64,000 nt of DNA from Argentina anserina (GCF_933775445.1 NC_065872.1:8370001-8434000); one strand, 5' to 3'. Numbered from the stretch's first letter, positions 12,644 through 24,513 are shown. Notes: generated by a model not told the origin, from the letters alone. Made by a program: numbers and translations.

Positions 12644-13111
12644 TGTTAACGTAGTGATTACCAGATGGGTGGCTGATCACACGGTTAGCTATTAGTGAGT
12701 GTTAGTTTAACACAAGAAGTATAATGGTTCACCTCCCTCTCTTGGGGTAGGCTACGCCCACTTGAATCCACTAGTATAAGCAAATAGCCTTGAGTTATAC
12801 AAGTAGTGATCCCCCCTCTAAGTGGGATGAGTGGTCCATTTTATAGGTGAGGGAACCCCTCTCATTTACATATTCTTCAATGTGGGACAAGTGCCCCTCT
12901 AGGCTTATTATGGAGTCATCTTGATGAGGTCGGAAATGTGATTTCCCGGTGGTGTCTTGGTGAGTTCCGACTATCATTGGAAAGCTTGTATGACGAGGTA
13001 CGCTATGAATATCATGGTTGAGCCACATGGTGACTTGTAGATCCGCCTAGAGAGTGATGCTTATGCTCGGTGGCATGCCATACTAGCTCTATGCTAGTAG
13101 GGGTGCCAACA
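12644..13111 (-). repeat. 5' LTR of the LARD-like element
   Basis: 468 bp, same length as the partner LTR and about 97% identical by eye. Bordered outside by the AACGC target duplication. Confidence 0.9.
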
Positions 13112-13413
13112 AACGCATAACCGCGATGCATCATCACAGACAACGCCAAGTACTTCTCGAATACCGCAACAGAAAATTTGAGCAAGAAATTTCACTTCAG
13201 GCTTCACTTCTCTTCGATGTATAACGCTCTGGCAAATTGATTGGCAGAAGCATTCAATAAAACGTTATGTAACATTTTGAAGAAAACTGTCAGCAAGAAG
13301 CAGAGGGATTGTCATGAGCAATTATGCGAAGCTCTCTGGGCTTACAGAACGACGTATCGGATAGCCACAAATGCTACACCTTATTCTCTCGTCTATGGTG
13401 TCGAAGCCGTGTT
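13112..13413 (+). pseudogene. Ty3/gypsy integrase remnant, 3' part
   Basis: Continues the catalytic core interrupted at 9085. The second Asp is in an ITDNAKYF-like stretch and the Glu is in LAEAFNKTL, followed by ALWAYRTTYR and TPYSLVYGVEAVLP. An in-frame TGA before LAEAF (near 13240) and the insertion make it non-functional. Homology stops within a few bases of repeat B. Confidence 0.8.
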
Positions 13414-13786
13414 ACCAATAAGAGAATGCAGACACGTGTAAAAATAAAAATGTGATTTATTGAATATCAAGCGCGGGGTTACAATCTTTATGAACTCCTA
13501 TGATTCTATCTCCGTATATGACTTGGCTCAAGGGTGACGTGCACTTGATTTTGAGAATTTGAGTTTGATTTGGATTTGATGAAGAACGAGCGATTTGGCC
13601 GCTTGATGATTCTTTGTGGACTTGAGTTTAGATTTGAGTTTTATGAAGAACGAGCGATTTGGCCGCTTGATGATTCTTCGTGGATTTGATGATCTTCGTA
13701 GACTTGATGATCTTCGTGGACTTGAGAGACTTCGAGATTTGCCGAGAGTGATCTTACTCAAGTGATCTTGCTCAAGTGATTTTTCT
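13414..13786. repeat. Direct repeat B, probable degenerate LTR
   Basis: Second copy of repeat A with fewer 60-bp sub-units, an extra CAAGTGATCTTG duplication and a TTC-rich end near 13783-13800. With A it brackets the integrase remnant. Confidence 0.5.
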
Positions 13787-13807
13787 TCTTCTTCTTCTTC
13801 TCCTACA

Positions 13808-14549
13808 GTGAGTTTTCGTTTTTCGCTCCCCTTATATTATTATATATTAACAGGGTAGCGGTAGTCGTAGACCCATTAATTAATGGATCTTTCATTTCCT
13901 TCAAACGACATTTTTTAACTTGTTAACATTCCGTATGGTGTAACTTAATCATTTTTCAACTTTCCTAAATTTTGGTGGTAAACTAACCTAATATTCCGTT
14001 TAAAAAAAATAAAACTAACCTAATACTTCCCAAAAATCGAGTTTCAATAACCATGCGTTTCGATCTTGTTGGTCCATCCCCTTCAAAGTATTCAACTCTC
14101 CCATGTCTTATGTCTCACACTCTCACCCCAATGAATCATTTGACCTCATTTAGAAAAACATTTAAAACGATATTCATGTTTTTAATTTCATTGAATTACA
14201 AAACGAGAAAGAAATTCTACTTGATTTAACTTTTGGGCCCGAAAACCATGGGCCGGGGTCTCCCTCCCCCGTCTTCTTTGTCTCTCTCTCTCTCACCTGT
14301 AAGAAGCTGAAAAGCTAAGCAAGTGAGCAGAGTAGAGCACCAAACTTGGAATTCATTATTGAATTCGTAAACTCAAAGAAATCCAGAAATGTTGGATTAA
14401 ACAAATAAATCACCACCTTAATTTCACTGTCATTCACCACCAGAAATCCTCCAATGGCTTCAAAGCAACTCAACCCTCATATAATTTGAAGAAGAACAAC
14501 CACCACCACACCTCAAACACTAGCTTTTCCATTTCTTCTTCACACACCA

Positions 14550-14552
<3 letters not shown>
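13808..14552 (+). promoter_or_regulatory. Promoter and 5' UTR region of the IRX14-like gene
   Basis: AT-rich to about 14250, then C/T-rich leader. A short upstream open frame, ATG at 14454 to TGA at 14489 (11 aa), may lie in the leader. The transcription start cannot be fixed by eye. Confidence 0.4.

Positions 14553-14582
<30 letters not shown>
14553..14582 (+). repeat. CT dinucleotide repeat in the 5' leader
   Basis: About 15 CT units ending 18 bp before the start codon. CT/GA tracts in plant leaders can bind BPC-type GAGA factors; such a role is inferred. Confidence 0.85.
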
Positions 14583-14583
<1 letters not shown>

Positions 14584-14600
14584 ACTTTAGAGAGAGAAAA

Positions 14601-17600
14601 ATGAAGCTCTCGGCGCTGCATCAGAGCTACCTGAACCGCCGCAGCAACAGCTTCCGGGGATCGGCGCCGCTGGATTCGTCGCCGGAGGTGAAGTCGCCGG
14701 CGACGGTGTTCTGGCTCGTCCTACATGGACTCTGCTGCTTGATAAGCCTGGTACTCGGATTCCGCTTCTCTCGTCTTGTGTTTTTCTTCTTGTTTTCAAC
14801 TTCGTCGACGAATCTGTACTCGGTGCCGTTCCGGTCGGCGTCGGAGCTCATCGGAGCTCTGGAAATCCCGGTCATTTCGAATCCGGTCGCGAATCTCGAC
14901 CTCCAGCTCAACCGGAGCTCCACCACGAGCTCCAGCAGCCGCGTCGTCGTCGGCCGCCACGGGATCCGAATCCGGCCGTGGCCGCACCCCAACCCGACGG
15001 AGACGATGAAGGCGCATCGGATAATCGAGACGGTTCAGAGAGAGCAGAGGCGGCAGTTCGGAGTCAACAACCCGAGGAAGGTCATCGCCGTCACGCCCAC
15101 GTATGCTCGGACTTTCCAGGCGCTGCATTTGACCGGAGTTATGCACTCGCTGATGCTCGTGCCTTACGACGTCGTTTGGATCGTGGTGGAGGCCGGCGGG
15201 GTCACTAACGAGACGGCTTCCATTATCTCCAAGTCGGCGCTTAACATTATTCACATTGGCTTTGATCAGAGAATGCCTAATACTTGGGATGGCCGTCACC
15301 GATTAGAAGCTCGGATGCGGCTTCAAGCTCTGAGGTAGTAGTGCTTTTAGTTCATATGCTTGATTTAGTTGTCTATTTCTGTTTGATTCGTCTCGGAAAA
15401 GTAATGTTAGGAAGAAGAAATGTAGATATAGTCTAATTAGTTTTTGGCAATTGAAGTAATTAGGTAGTGTTTAGTATGTAATTGATGTTGTGAATGTGTA
15501 ATGGAGCAGAATTGTGAGAGAGCAGAAGTTGGATGGGATTGTGATGTTTGCGGACGATAGTAATATGCATAGTATGGAGCTTTTCGATGAGATACAGAAT
15601 GCGAAATGGTTTGGTGCTATTTCGGTTGGGATACTTGCTCATTCGGATAATGCAGACGGATTGTCCGGCTCCATGATTCAGAACAAGGAGGAGGGGGAGA
15701 ATCCAACAATGCCTATTCAAGGTCCTGCCTGTAACTCGTCCAATAAGTTGGTTGGTTGGCACACATTTAATTTGTTGCCGTATGCGGGAAAGAGTGCGAA
15801 TTACATTGATGATAGAGCGCCTGTGCTACCGCGGAAGCTGGAGTGGGCTGGGTTTGTGTTGAATTCCAGGTTGCTTTGGGGTGAAGCTGAAGATAAACCA
15901 GGGTGGGTTAATGACCTAGATACTATAGATGGGGCTGATGAGATTATAGGGAGTCCACTATTCTTGTTGAGGGACTCATCTTTGGTTGAGCCGCTTGGAA
16001 ATTGTGGGCGCCAAGTTTTGCTATGGTGGCTACGCGTTGAAGCTCGTTATGATAGTAAATTTCCTTCCAGGTTAGTTTCCATTGTTGCACCTTTTATTCA
16101 AATTTTCTCTTTTGGTCTAAACAAATTAGTAGTTCATTTTGACACTGCAATATTGGGATTTATTAGTGCACGTTGTGTGGTCTCTTCAATAGCTATTGCA
16201 TCTTAAAAATAGCAATCAGATGTTAGCATTGGCTTTGAACTTGTGCACAGGGTCAAATTTTCAATCAGACTCTTGACCTTTGGTTGTAAATCTTGCATAC
16301 CTTGTACAATTTATTTACCCGTTGATGGCCAGTATCCTAGGTGTGGCAATTTACCACGTTTGATGCGCATTACATTTACATATTTGTAACTGAAGATAGA
16401 TGCTCCAACATTTCGTCTGAATGGTGTGATGTCTTGTTTCATACAGATATAAGATACTGGTCAGCGCTCGGACTAAGTTTTAGGTGGCTCATGATATTAG
16501 AAAGTGTTCAAATACATGGTAGATATTTCCCGTCCAATTTAAATGACTTCTCTTTTCCAACATTCAAGTATTGTGTTTAGTTTTGTTCTTTGGCTTCCCA
16601 ACCCCCAGTACGTTAGTGCTATGCAGCCTTATGTGTAACTTATATCATTTATAGATGTACCATGGCTCTCTAGAGCTTCTGTAGCTCATTTCTTTGCTCC
16701 ACCCTCCTGTCTCAACTGTCCACAAATGTTAAAACCTTTTCTTGTCCAAATTACTAAACTTGACGTTTGAATTGGTTCTCTTGCTATATGTCTGCCAGCT
16801 ATACTGAGAACTGGCTAGATTTGGTCTTGTAATTGGACAGGCTTTACATGTCAGCTTCATTCAACTTAGATCGCATTCACCCCTACTCAATAGTGATTGC
16901 ATCTAAAAATCAATACAAATTTTATATCAAAACATTAGTTGGCTCAAGATACCAGAAAGTCCTGAAGTACATTGGTAGACATTTCCGGTCCAGTTTTAAT
17001 GACTTCCTGTATCAATGTTCAATCTTGTGCCTAGAGTTTGCGAACTATACCTTGCCAGCACCCAGTAGTCCAGTACATAACTGCTATTGGCATGATATGC
17101 ATAACTTATATCATTTATATCTGTGCTATGGTTCTCTGGAAGATCTATAGCTCATTTCTTTGCTTATCCCTCCCGTCTCAACTGCCCTCAAATGTGAAAA
17201 CTTTTTCCGGTCCAATTCATTAAAGTTGACATCAGAATTTGGTTCCTTTGCTATATGTTTGCCAGCTATACTGTGAACTGGCTGCATTGATATTGTAGTT
17301 GCACAGACTTTACATGTCAGAGCTTGATTCAACTTAGATCACATAGCTTTGACCCCCACTCAATAGTGATTGCATCTAGAAATCAATACAAAACTTAGAT
17401 ATCAAGTGATTGGTTGATTTAAATGATCATCCCTACGGGTCCAATGTATTTCCTTTAGGGTCCAATATTTACGTAGTCAAGTTAAATAACCCATTCTTGT
17501 TTGTGCATAGTGTATTACGCCATCGAATTGGAGTACGTAGTCCCGTCTGTGAGTGCAAATTTTCAATTGCTGATAATGATGCAAGTATTGGATTAAATGG

Positions 17601-18653
17601 CTTAAGATGACAAAACATCTGACTTTTGGGTACGGTCATAGTAATTGAGTAATTGACAGAATATTAATTATTCTTTACAACACAGTTTAGTAATTAGGCT
17701 AGAATTGATTATGGTTCTTAAGTGTTAGTGAACATATAAAGTGGGAGTTATTGAATTTCTCACTCGTTTTATTGCAAATGGCTTATTCTTGTTACTAATT
17801 TGACTTCATTTTCATGCACAATTCTGGTTTTGGCATAACTGGCCATAACATTATGTGGGATTTGATAAAAATCTTGGTTCTGTCAATTGCTATAGGTAGT
17901 TGTCCTAAGTCATACAAGTGTCATTTTCAGAAGTGCTATATTATTGTCACAACCTTGTACATGTTCACATCTGTCTCTTGAGCTCACAAGTAGGGACTCT
18001 GCGACCTGATGGTTGTAATATTAAGGATTTATGAATTGAAACCTTTTTCATAGGTTTCTATTTGATGTCCTTGTACCTCAGTGAAAGTGCAATATCTTTG
18101 ATCTGAACTTATTGTGTAATCAATTTAGTTGTGGGAGATCTTCACTATTCCGGTTAGGCGTCGAACCTCATGTCTTCTATAGCCGCACCCAGAGTTTAAT
18201 TTTTCTGTATCTTTATGCTTCCCTAGAACATTTGTTTTCCTTTCATTTTATGCTTCAGATTTGGTGTGTTGTTTATGTTGGTGGGTGTGGTTCAATTCTG
18301 ATGATGGATAGTCGATAGTGAAATTCTTTTTCTAGATTTATGAATATTGGATACTATGAAGTAGATTTTTTTCTGCACTTCACTTGAGCTAGTTTGATTT
18401 TTGTGTGTACAGATGGACAATTGATCCTCCTTTGGAAATCACTGTACCATCTAAACATACTCCATGGCCGGACGCTCCTCCTGAACTCCCATCTAATGGA
18501 AAAATAGAGACTAATGGTGTTGAACAGCATACAGTGAAGCACACGACAAAAATTCGAGCACCCAGAACAAAGAGAAGTTCTCGAAGCAAGAGAAAGCATG
18601 AGACAAAAACTACAGACATGCAAGCTTCTGCAAGGCATACTGAACAAATCTGA
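14601..18653 (+). CDS. IRX14: GT43 glycosyltransferase, IRX14 type
   Basis: Golgi type II membrane protein of the xylan synthase complex; family members are needed for xylan backbone elongation in secondary walls. Exons 14601-15334, 15510-16070 and 18413-18653 join in phase to give 511 aa, close to the usual length. The N-terminal MKLSALHQSY and NRRSNSFRGSAPLDSS match IRX14 rather than IRX9. A hydrophobic segment at about 34-66 anchors the protein. GRHGIRIRPWPHPNP starts the conserved part, TPTYARTFQALHLTGVMHSL begins the GT43 domain, and FADDSN (residues 258-263) is the DxD-type nucleotide-sugar site. The C terminus is Lys/Arg-rich, as in the family. Intron 2 is 2.3 kb and holds tandem duplications. 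The start has family support and follows the CT-rich leader. Confidence 0.95.
16480..17470 (+). repeat. Tandem duplication in IRX14 intron 2
   Basis: A unit of about 450-460 bp is present at about 16480-16935 and 16936-17395, with a partial third copy to about 17470. Shared landmarks are GACTTTACATGTCAG-like text (16840, 17308), CTCAATAGTGATTGCATCTA (16887, 17361) and the GGTAGAYATTTCC region (16518, 16973). Copies differ by many substitutions, so the event is old. Confidence 0.7.
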
Positions 18654-19238
18654 AACACATTGCCATCCTCGCCCACAATATATACTGCTGTGTGAATTTG
18701 AGACCCCGGTCTTCAGCATCAAGAAAACTTAGTTCAAGAGGCAGAGAAGCAAATTGTCACAACCCGGTATATATGGTAAGGCACCTGTATTAGGAGGCCA
18801 GTTATGTGCAATTAAGTTTGATTCTCACCTTAGTTTCACAATTTTTTGGTTTGTTACTTCATTTGGGTGCTTTGATATTCCGGCCTCATGCAAAAGTACC
18901 TCGACATCCACTGGCTTTTAGGAACTTGTATGCAATATGCCTCAAAATTTTATACATATCTAAATAGGAATTATAGAGATGTGTTCAGGTGTTGAATTTC
19001 CTAGTAACGATACCAAATGTAATAATATTCTCATTCGATTCAAACAATGGCTTCTGGATTCTTTGACTGGTTTTGTACTTGTAGACAAGGATTAAATATT
19101 AGAGAAAAATACAGAATTGGAGATGAGTCACAGAAAGATCAAAAGAAACTAATCAACAGGGAGGGATTAAGAAATTCAGTTTATTTAGTAAAGTACACAT
19201 AAAACACATTAACTTGCAAAACCTAGCCGAGCCATTCT
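18654..19238. other. Convergent 3' flanks of IRX14 and TMA7
   Basis: Holds the 3' UTR of the IRX14-like gene from the left and that of TMA7 from the right. No other gene is seen. Confidence 0.5.
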
Positions 19239-19439
<201 letters not shown>

Positions 19440-20048
19440 TTAGGGTTTTTTGGTTCTCCGGAAACTTTATGCCTTTATGGTTTGGTTAGTTTGCAACTTT
19501 GCATTACAATGTACAATCGAAGGGGGTGCCTTATAGGACACTAATCCATGTACTTCTAGGAAAACAATTAAAATCCTAAATATAAAAGATAATAAGACCA
19601 TATCCTATCAGAAATCCATATTTAACGAGAACCTAAACCGTCTTCGATCAGGATCTGGTTTCTTTTTCTTTTTCTTTTTTTCGAATCCCATATTTTCTTT
19701 ACTAGTATGAAGCGCAACAAAGCTGAAATGCTTGTCGATATTACAAAGCTCTTGCATGTGTTTATGATGATGTCGGCGTACAGATCTCCGACGGCCACAA
19801 ACAGATGGATGACGGGGGGGGGGGGGGGGGAACAGATTGTGATCGATGAAGGGAAATAGCAAACATCAAGTACAAAGTCACGAAAACGAAAATGAAATGG
19901 TTCTCGTTGCACCTCTCAAGTGCCACAAGAACCACAACTTACGAAGTTATTGAAAGTAAAAGGTGGTCTGTCTCTAAGTTCTCGCTACCGCCATGCGTAT
20001 TCGATCATAAGATTGTTCGACAATGTCCAAGATGTTCTGATCGATCGT
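19440..20048. other. Intergenic DNA with a G17 run
   Basis: Includes the TMA7 promoter near 19440-19600. A 17-base G run at 19814-19830 is flanked by modest GC. A stretch at 19920-20056 has open frames on the plus strand and is interrupted by the hAT element at 20057; I do not recognise it. Confidence 0.4.
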
Positions 20049-20056
20049 GTTGCTTA

Positions 20057-20775
20057 CAGGGGTGGATACATGTTGGGGGCTCTATGGGCTGCAGCCCATA
20101 CGAGATTTTGGACATATAGAAACTAGTCACACATGATTACCAAATAAAGCATTAAATCAGTTGGCAAACTGCTCAGCTCCCTTCTATGTCCTCATGGTTA
20201 GAGGTTTGACTGGTGTCAGATCAAGTTTTTGGGGGTTTTCTCCATTTTATTCTTTCTTCGTCCAATCATCATTTCCTATTAATTTTCTTTAGCTAAATTA
20301 TATCTAATTTTCTTTTTATTCTCATTTTTTTCTAGATTTATTTTATTAACTTTATTTATCCCTTAACAATGATTTTCCACTTTTCTATTACAATTCTAGC
20401 ATAACATGCGTAGAAAAACCTTGAACATGTTAGATCAAGTTTTTTGAAGTTTTCTCCATTTTATTCTTTCTTCATCCAATCATCATTTCCTATTAATTTT
20501 TTTAACTAAATTATATCTAATTTTCTTTTTATTCTCATTTCTTTCTAGCTTTCTTTTATTAACTTTATTTATCCCTTAATAAGGATTTTTTCACTTTTCT
20601 ATTACAATTCTAGCTTAGCATGCGTAGAAAAACCTTGAACATTTACTCATATTTCTACATTTCTATCAATATCTTTAGAAAAGCATTCCTCTACTAAGGT
20701 TGAACTTCAGTTCCAAATCTTCACACAAAAATTCTAATTAGCCTAGGTGGAATTATAATTCTAGATCCACCACTG
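20057..20775. mobile_element. Non-autonomous hAT element
   Basis: Starts CAGGGGTGGATAC and ends in the inverted form of CAGTGGTGGATCT, so the terminal repeats are CAG(G/T)GGTGGAT. The 8-bp target duplication GTTGCTTA is at 20049-20056 and 20776-20783, the length expected for hAT. The 719-bp body has no transposase and includes a 214-bp direct duplication. Confidence 0.88.
20218..20643. repeat. 214-bp direct duplication inside the hAT element
   Basis: AGATCAAGTTTTT...GCGTAGAAAAACCTTGAACAT occurs at 20218-20428 and 20432-20643, period 214 bp, with few differences. Confidence 0.85.
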
Positions 20776-20783
20776 GTTGCTTA

Positions 20784-21010
20784 CATGCATGCCTCGACTC
20801 TTTTGTGTTATATTGGTGGATTTCAATCCCAAAGATTAGTGAATAGTGATCCCTCGCTTTCTCTATATAAATTGAAGTGGTGCACTATGTAGTTATGAGT
20901 GTTATTGAACTTGCCCTGTTTTATGGTCATTCCCGTTTGTAACGTAATTTTCGTATCATAATGTTCTTGGCTCTTTTCCCTCATCCTTTGATTTTCGACG
21001 AATATTAAGA
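20784..21010. other. Short spacer between the hAT and copia elements
   Basis: Continues host sequence beyond the hAT insertion. A TATA-like CTCTATATAAATTG lies near 20870. No gene is recognised. Confidence 0.4.
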
Positions 21011-21166
21011 AGAATAGACTGATGCTTGTTGTATATTGCATGATTTATTCTTACACTGAAATGTTCTATAAATAAGCTAACAAAAGTACAATTAACACAA
21101 ATTACTCTCTAATTGGCTCTCCTCCAATCAAGTCTTAATTGACTCCTTGAATCATGCTAACTAACA
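21011..21166 (-). repeat. 3' LTR of the copia element
   Basis: In element orientation starts TGTTAGTTAGC next to the polypurine tract and contains a TATTTATAGAACA region. About 156 bp. Confidence 0.85.
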
Positions 21167-21173
21167 TTCCCCC

Positions 21174-22787
21174 TCAAGTTGACGTATACACATCAACCAT
21201 GCCCAACTTGTTAAGTGAGTCATAAAAGGCCTTCTTAGAAACTCCTTTTGTGAGCATATCGGCAAGTTGCTCTTCTGTAGGAACAAAAAGAAAGCTAATG
21301 ATTTTAGCATCTAGTTTCTCCTTTATAAAGTGACGATCAACCTCATGTTTTGTAAGATCATGTTGCACAGGATTCAGTGAAATATCAATAGCTGCCTTGT
21401 TGTCACAATATAGCTGCATAGCACACTTAGGTTTAATATCCAAATCTTGTAGCAAATTTCTAAGCCATAACAATTCGCACACTCCCTGAGCCATACCTCT
21501 ATACTCTGCTTCAACACTAGATCGAGCTACCAAATTTTGTTTCTTACTCTTCCACGTAACAAGATTACCCCCAACAAAGGTAAAGTATCCTGATGTGGAT
21601 CTCCGATCTGTAATATTTCCAGCCCAATATGCATATGTGAAGCCACAAACCTCAAGGATATCATTGTGATTAGAAAACATTACTCCTCTCTCTGGAGTTG
21701 ACTTCAAGTACCTCAAAATCCTTACAACAACATCCATGTGGTCCACACTGGGATTATGCATGAATTGACTCACTACACTTACTGTATACGCAACATCTGG
21801 TCTGGTATGTGACAAATAAATGAGGCGTCCAACTAGCATCTGATAACGAGTTTTTTCAGTAGGCATTTGATCTGGATACTCTGCTAACCGATGGTTTTGC
21901 TCAATAGGAGTATCAATGAGAGTGTAATCCAACATACTTGTCTCTGTTAGTAGATCAAGGATGTACTTCCTCTGACACAGATAGATATCATCACTTCCCC
22001 GGACTACCTCAATGCCCAAGAAGTACTTGAGTGTACCTAGGTCTTTCATCTCAAACTCTGTGGCTAGGTGTTTCTGTAATCTATCCACCTCATCAGTATC
22101 ATTCCAAGTAACTATCATATCATCAACATATATAATTAGGGTTGTTACCTTCCCTTGTTGGTGTCTGAGTAATAATGTGTGGTCTTAATTGCTTTGTCTG
22201 TAGCCAATTTTCCTCATGAATTGTGAAAATCTTCCAAACCAAGCACGAGGTGACTGTTTAAGACCATACAAAGACTTTCTCAATATGCATACAAAGTTAC
22301 TCGGAGAAGTTGCCACATATCCAAGCGGAAGATCCATGTATACTTCCTCTGTAAGTTCTCCATGAAGGAATGCATTCTTAACATCAAACTGTCTAAGTGG
22401 CCAGTTTAAGCTAGCAGCAAAAGAGAGTAATACCCGAATAGTGTTTATCTTTGCAGCAAGTGCAAATGTCTTATCATAGTCTATGACATATGTCTGGGTG
22501 AACCCCTTTGATACTAGGCGTGCTTTATACCGGCTCACTGACCCATCTGGATTATGCTTCACTATAAACACCCAACGACATCCCACTGCCTTCTTGCCAT
22601 GTGGTGGAGATACAAGCTCCCAAGTATTGTTATTTTGTAATGCTTCAATTTCTTCATCCATTGTTTTCCTCCATTTTGGATCTCCTAATGCATCCTGCAC
22701 TTTGTTAGGTACTGATACAGTAGATATTTGATTCACAAATGATTTATATGACTTAGACAATCTTTTGTCAGACATACAGTTTGCCAC
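21174..22787 (-). pseudogene. copia reverse transcriptase and RNaseH
   Basis: The N-terminal part (22787-22185) shows NNTWELVSPP, GCRWVF, RYKARLVSKGF and QFDVKNAFLHGEL. The C-terminal part (to 21174) has MKDLGTLKYFLGIEV, GRLIYLSHTRPD, the RNaseH region with SSVEAEYRGM and LYCDNKAA, and DRHFIKEKL. The catalytic YVDD motif is encoded at about 22128-22117. A single in-frame TAA at about 22185 separates the halves, while the frame is otherwise continuous. The enzyme would copy element RNA into DNA if intact. Confidence 0.92.
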
Positions 22788-24100
22788 ATGATACTTAGGT
22801 TTAGCCTGAAAGGTAGGTTCATATTTTTTGTTGGTTGACCTCGAGTAGACCTATTTGGCAAGACATATTGTCTACTATTAACTTCACTAGTATTAGCCCC
22901 AATAGAATGACTAACCTCAGATGAGTGATCTTCTGTACCAGGAGAGCATTGGTCAGGTGTATAAACAATAGTACGAGAGACATGAGGGGCAGTTGTGTTG
23001 TCATCTTCTAGTACCTGAATCTCGGGAGTGACTACACCGGAATCATCTGGTGGTGCCTGTGTAGCTGACACATTGGTAATCTCAACTGAACTGGTCACCA
23101 TATCGACTGGCTCACTTGTCTCCCCCTCTCCATGATACAACTCTTCAAAATATGAATTCTCCCCTGGAAGAGTAGTATAAGAAGAAGTAAAATAGCTCAT
23201 GTCCTCAAAGAAAGTAACATCCAGAGTGACATAGTACTGCATAGTAGGTGGATGATAGCACCGGTACCCTTTCTGATGTCCTCCATACATAACAAACACA
23301 CATTTAACTGCCCGGGCATCCAACTTAGACCTCTGGTGTTTGGGAATATGGACAAAAGCAACACAACCGAAAACACGGGCAGGAAGATTATGAAAAAAGG
23401 GTAATGAGACATGAGATGCAAGCACTTCATATGGAACTTTTCCTTGAAGGACATGAGAGGGAAGACGATTAATAAGGTGGGCGGAATTTATGACAACATC
23501 ACCCCAAAGGTACTTAGGCATATGGGCACTAAAAATGATACACCGAGCCATATCAAGTAAATGACGATTTTTCCTTTCAGAAACGCCATTTTGCTCAGGT
23601 GTGTAAGGTCACGTTGTTTGATGAACAATTATGTGTGTGTTAAAGAACTCCTGAAAGACACGATTCACATATTTCCCCCAATACCAGAACGAAGAACTCT
23701 AATTGTGGCATTATATTGTGTTTGGACAATGGTATAGAAAGCTTGAAAAGCCGAAAAAACCTCATCTTTAGTTTTAAGGAGAATAATCCATGAAAGATGT
23801 GTGCAATCATCAATAAATGACACATAATATCGCATTCCTGACACAGTATACTCTTTAGAAGATCCCCAAACATCAGAATGAATTAATTCAAAAGGAAAAA
23901 TACTTTTTTAGAAGTACTAGGGGAATAAGTAGATCGATGACTCTTGCCCAAAACACATGTCTCACAACGTAAAAAAGACTCATCCACACTAATAAACAAA
24001 GTATGCATAGATTTTTTTCATAACATTAAAAGATGGATGCCCTAAGCGACGATGTCATAACCAAACTTCACTTAGCTTGTCAGAAGTGGAGATTAAAATG
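22733..24100 (-). pseudogene. copia integrase, broken
   Basis: The part from 23551 down is open (MPKYLWGDVVINSAHLINRLP, FGCVAFVHIPKHQRSKLD). Upstream the frame is broken several times. The first catalytic Asp region (HSDVWG type) is legible near 23870 and the Glu region (NGVSERKNRHLLD type) near 23575. At the second Asp, near 23695-23680, the expected SDNGG reads SGIGG and a base is missing, so that catalytic residue is lost. A stop lies near 23610. Confidence 0.85.
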
Positions 24101-24138
24101 GTCTGAGACTGTGTCCCCGGTTTCTCCCCCGCATATGT

Positions 24139-24513
24139 CTAATCCAGATGAAACAACCTACCTCTTAGATATCTCCGACCAATTAACTCTTCGGTGAGAA
24201 GATCCTGAAAGATCACATACATAAGAAAAAATGTCACATAACACTTAGCGTCCGTGTTCAATTGTGAGACATATATCAAATGATGAGATAAAACAGGTAC
24301 ATATAACACATTGTGAAGCTCTATTGTGGGAGTAATACAAACTGACCATTTCCCAAACACAAGGAAGGCCTCACCATTAGCATTAGTGACATAGGGTAAT
24401 GGTGGAGGAGACAATATGGTAAAATAAGATTTGTCATAAGTCATATGATCATACGCACCAGAATCAAGAATCCATGTATCAAAACCAACAAAGTTAGAAA
24501 TATTTAAAGCCAT
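24139..24513 (-). pseudogene. copia protease and GAG-pre-integrase region
   Basis: WILDSGAYDHMT holds the aspartic-protease active site (DSG). It is followed by LHNVLYVPVLSHHLIYVSQL, typical of the copia protease end. The frame is lost before the zinc-finger HHCC region. Confidence 0.88.

Larger units (their letters stand above)
9086..13111 (-). mobile_element. Non-coding LTR retrotransposon (LARD-like) inserted in the integrase remnant
   Basis: A complete 4,026-bp insertion. LTRs at 9086-9553 and 12644-13111 are both 468 bp and differ at about 14 sites by eye (about 3%). The 5-bp target duplication AACGC is at 9081-9085 and 13112-13116. Orientation is minus: a primer-binding-site-like TGGCGCCGTCTGTGGGAA lies just inside the right LTR (about 12642-12625), and a G-rich polypurine tract abuts the left LTR (about 9554-9565). 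Its first nine bases match the 3' end of plant tRNA-Asp. The 3.1-kb interior has no gag or pol and instead holds two tandem arrays, so it must depend on enzymes made elsewhere. Confidence 0.92.

Noticed and set aside
14796..15299. Minus-strand frame of 167 codons
   Set aside because: Antisense shadow of the GC-rich first exon of the IRX14-like gene.
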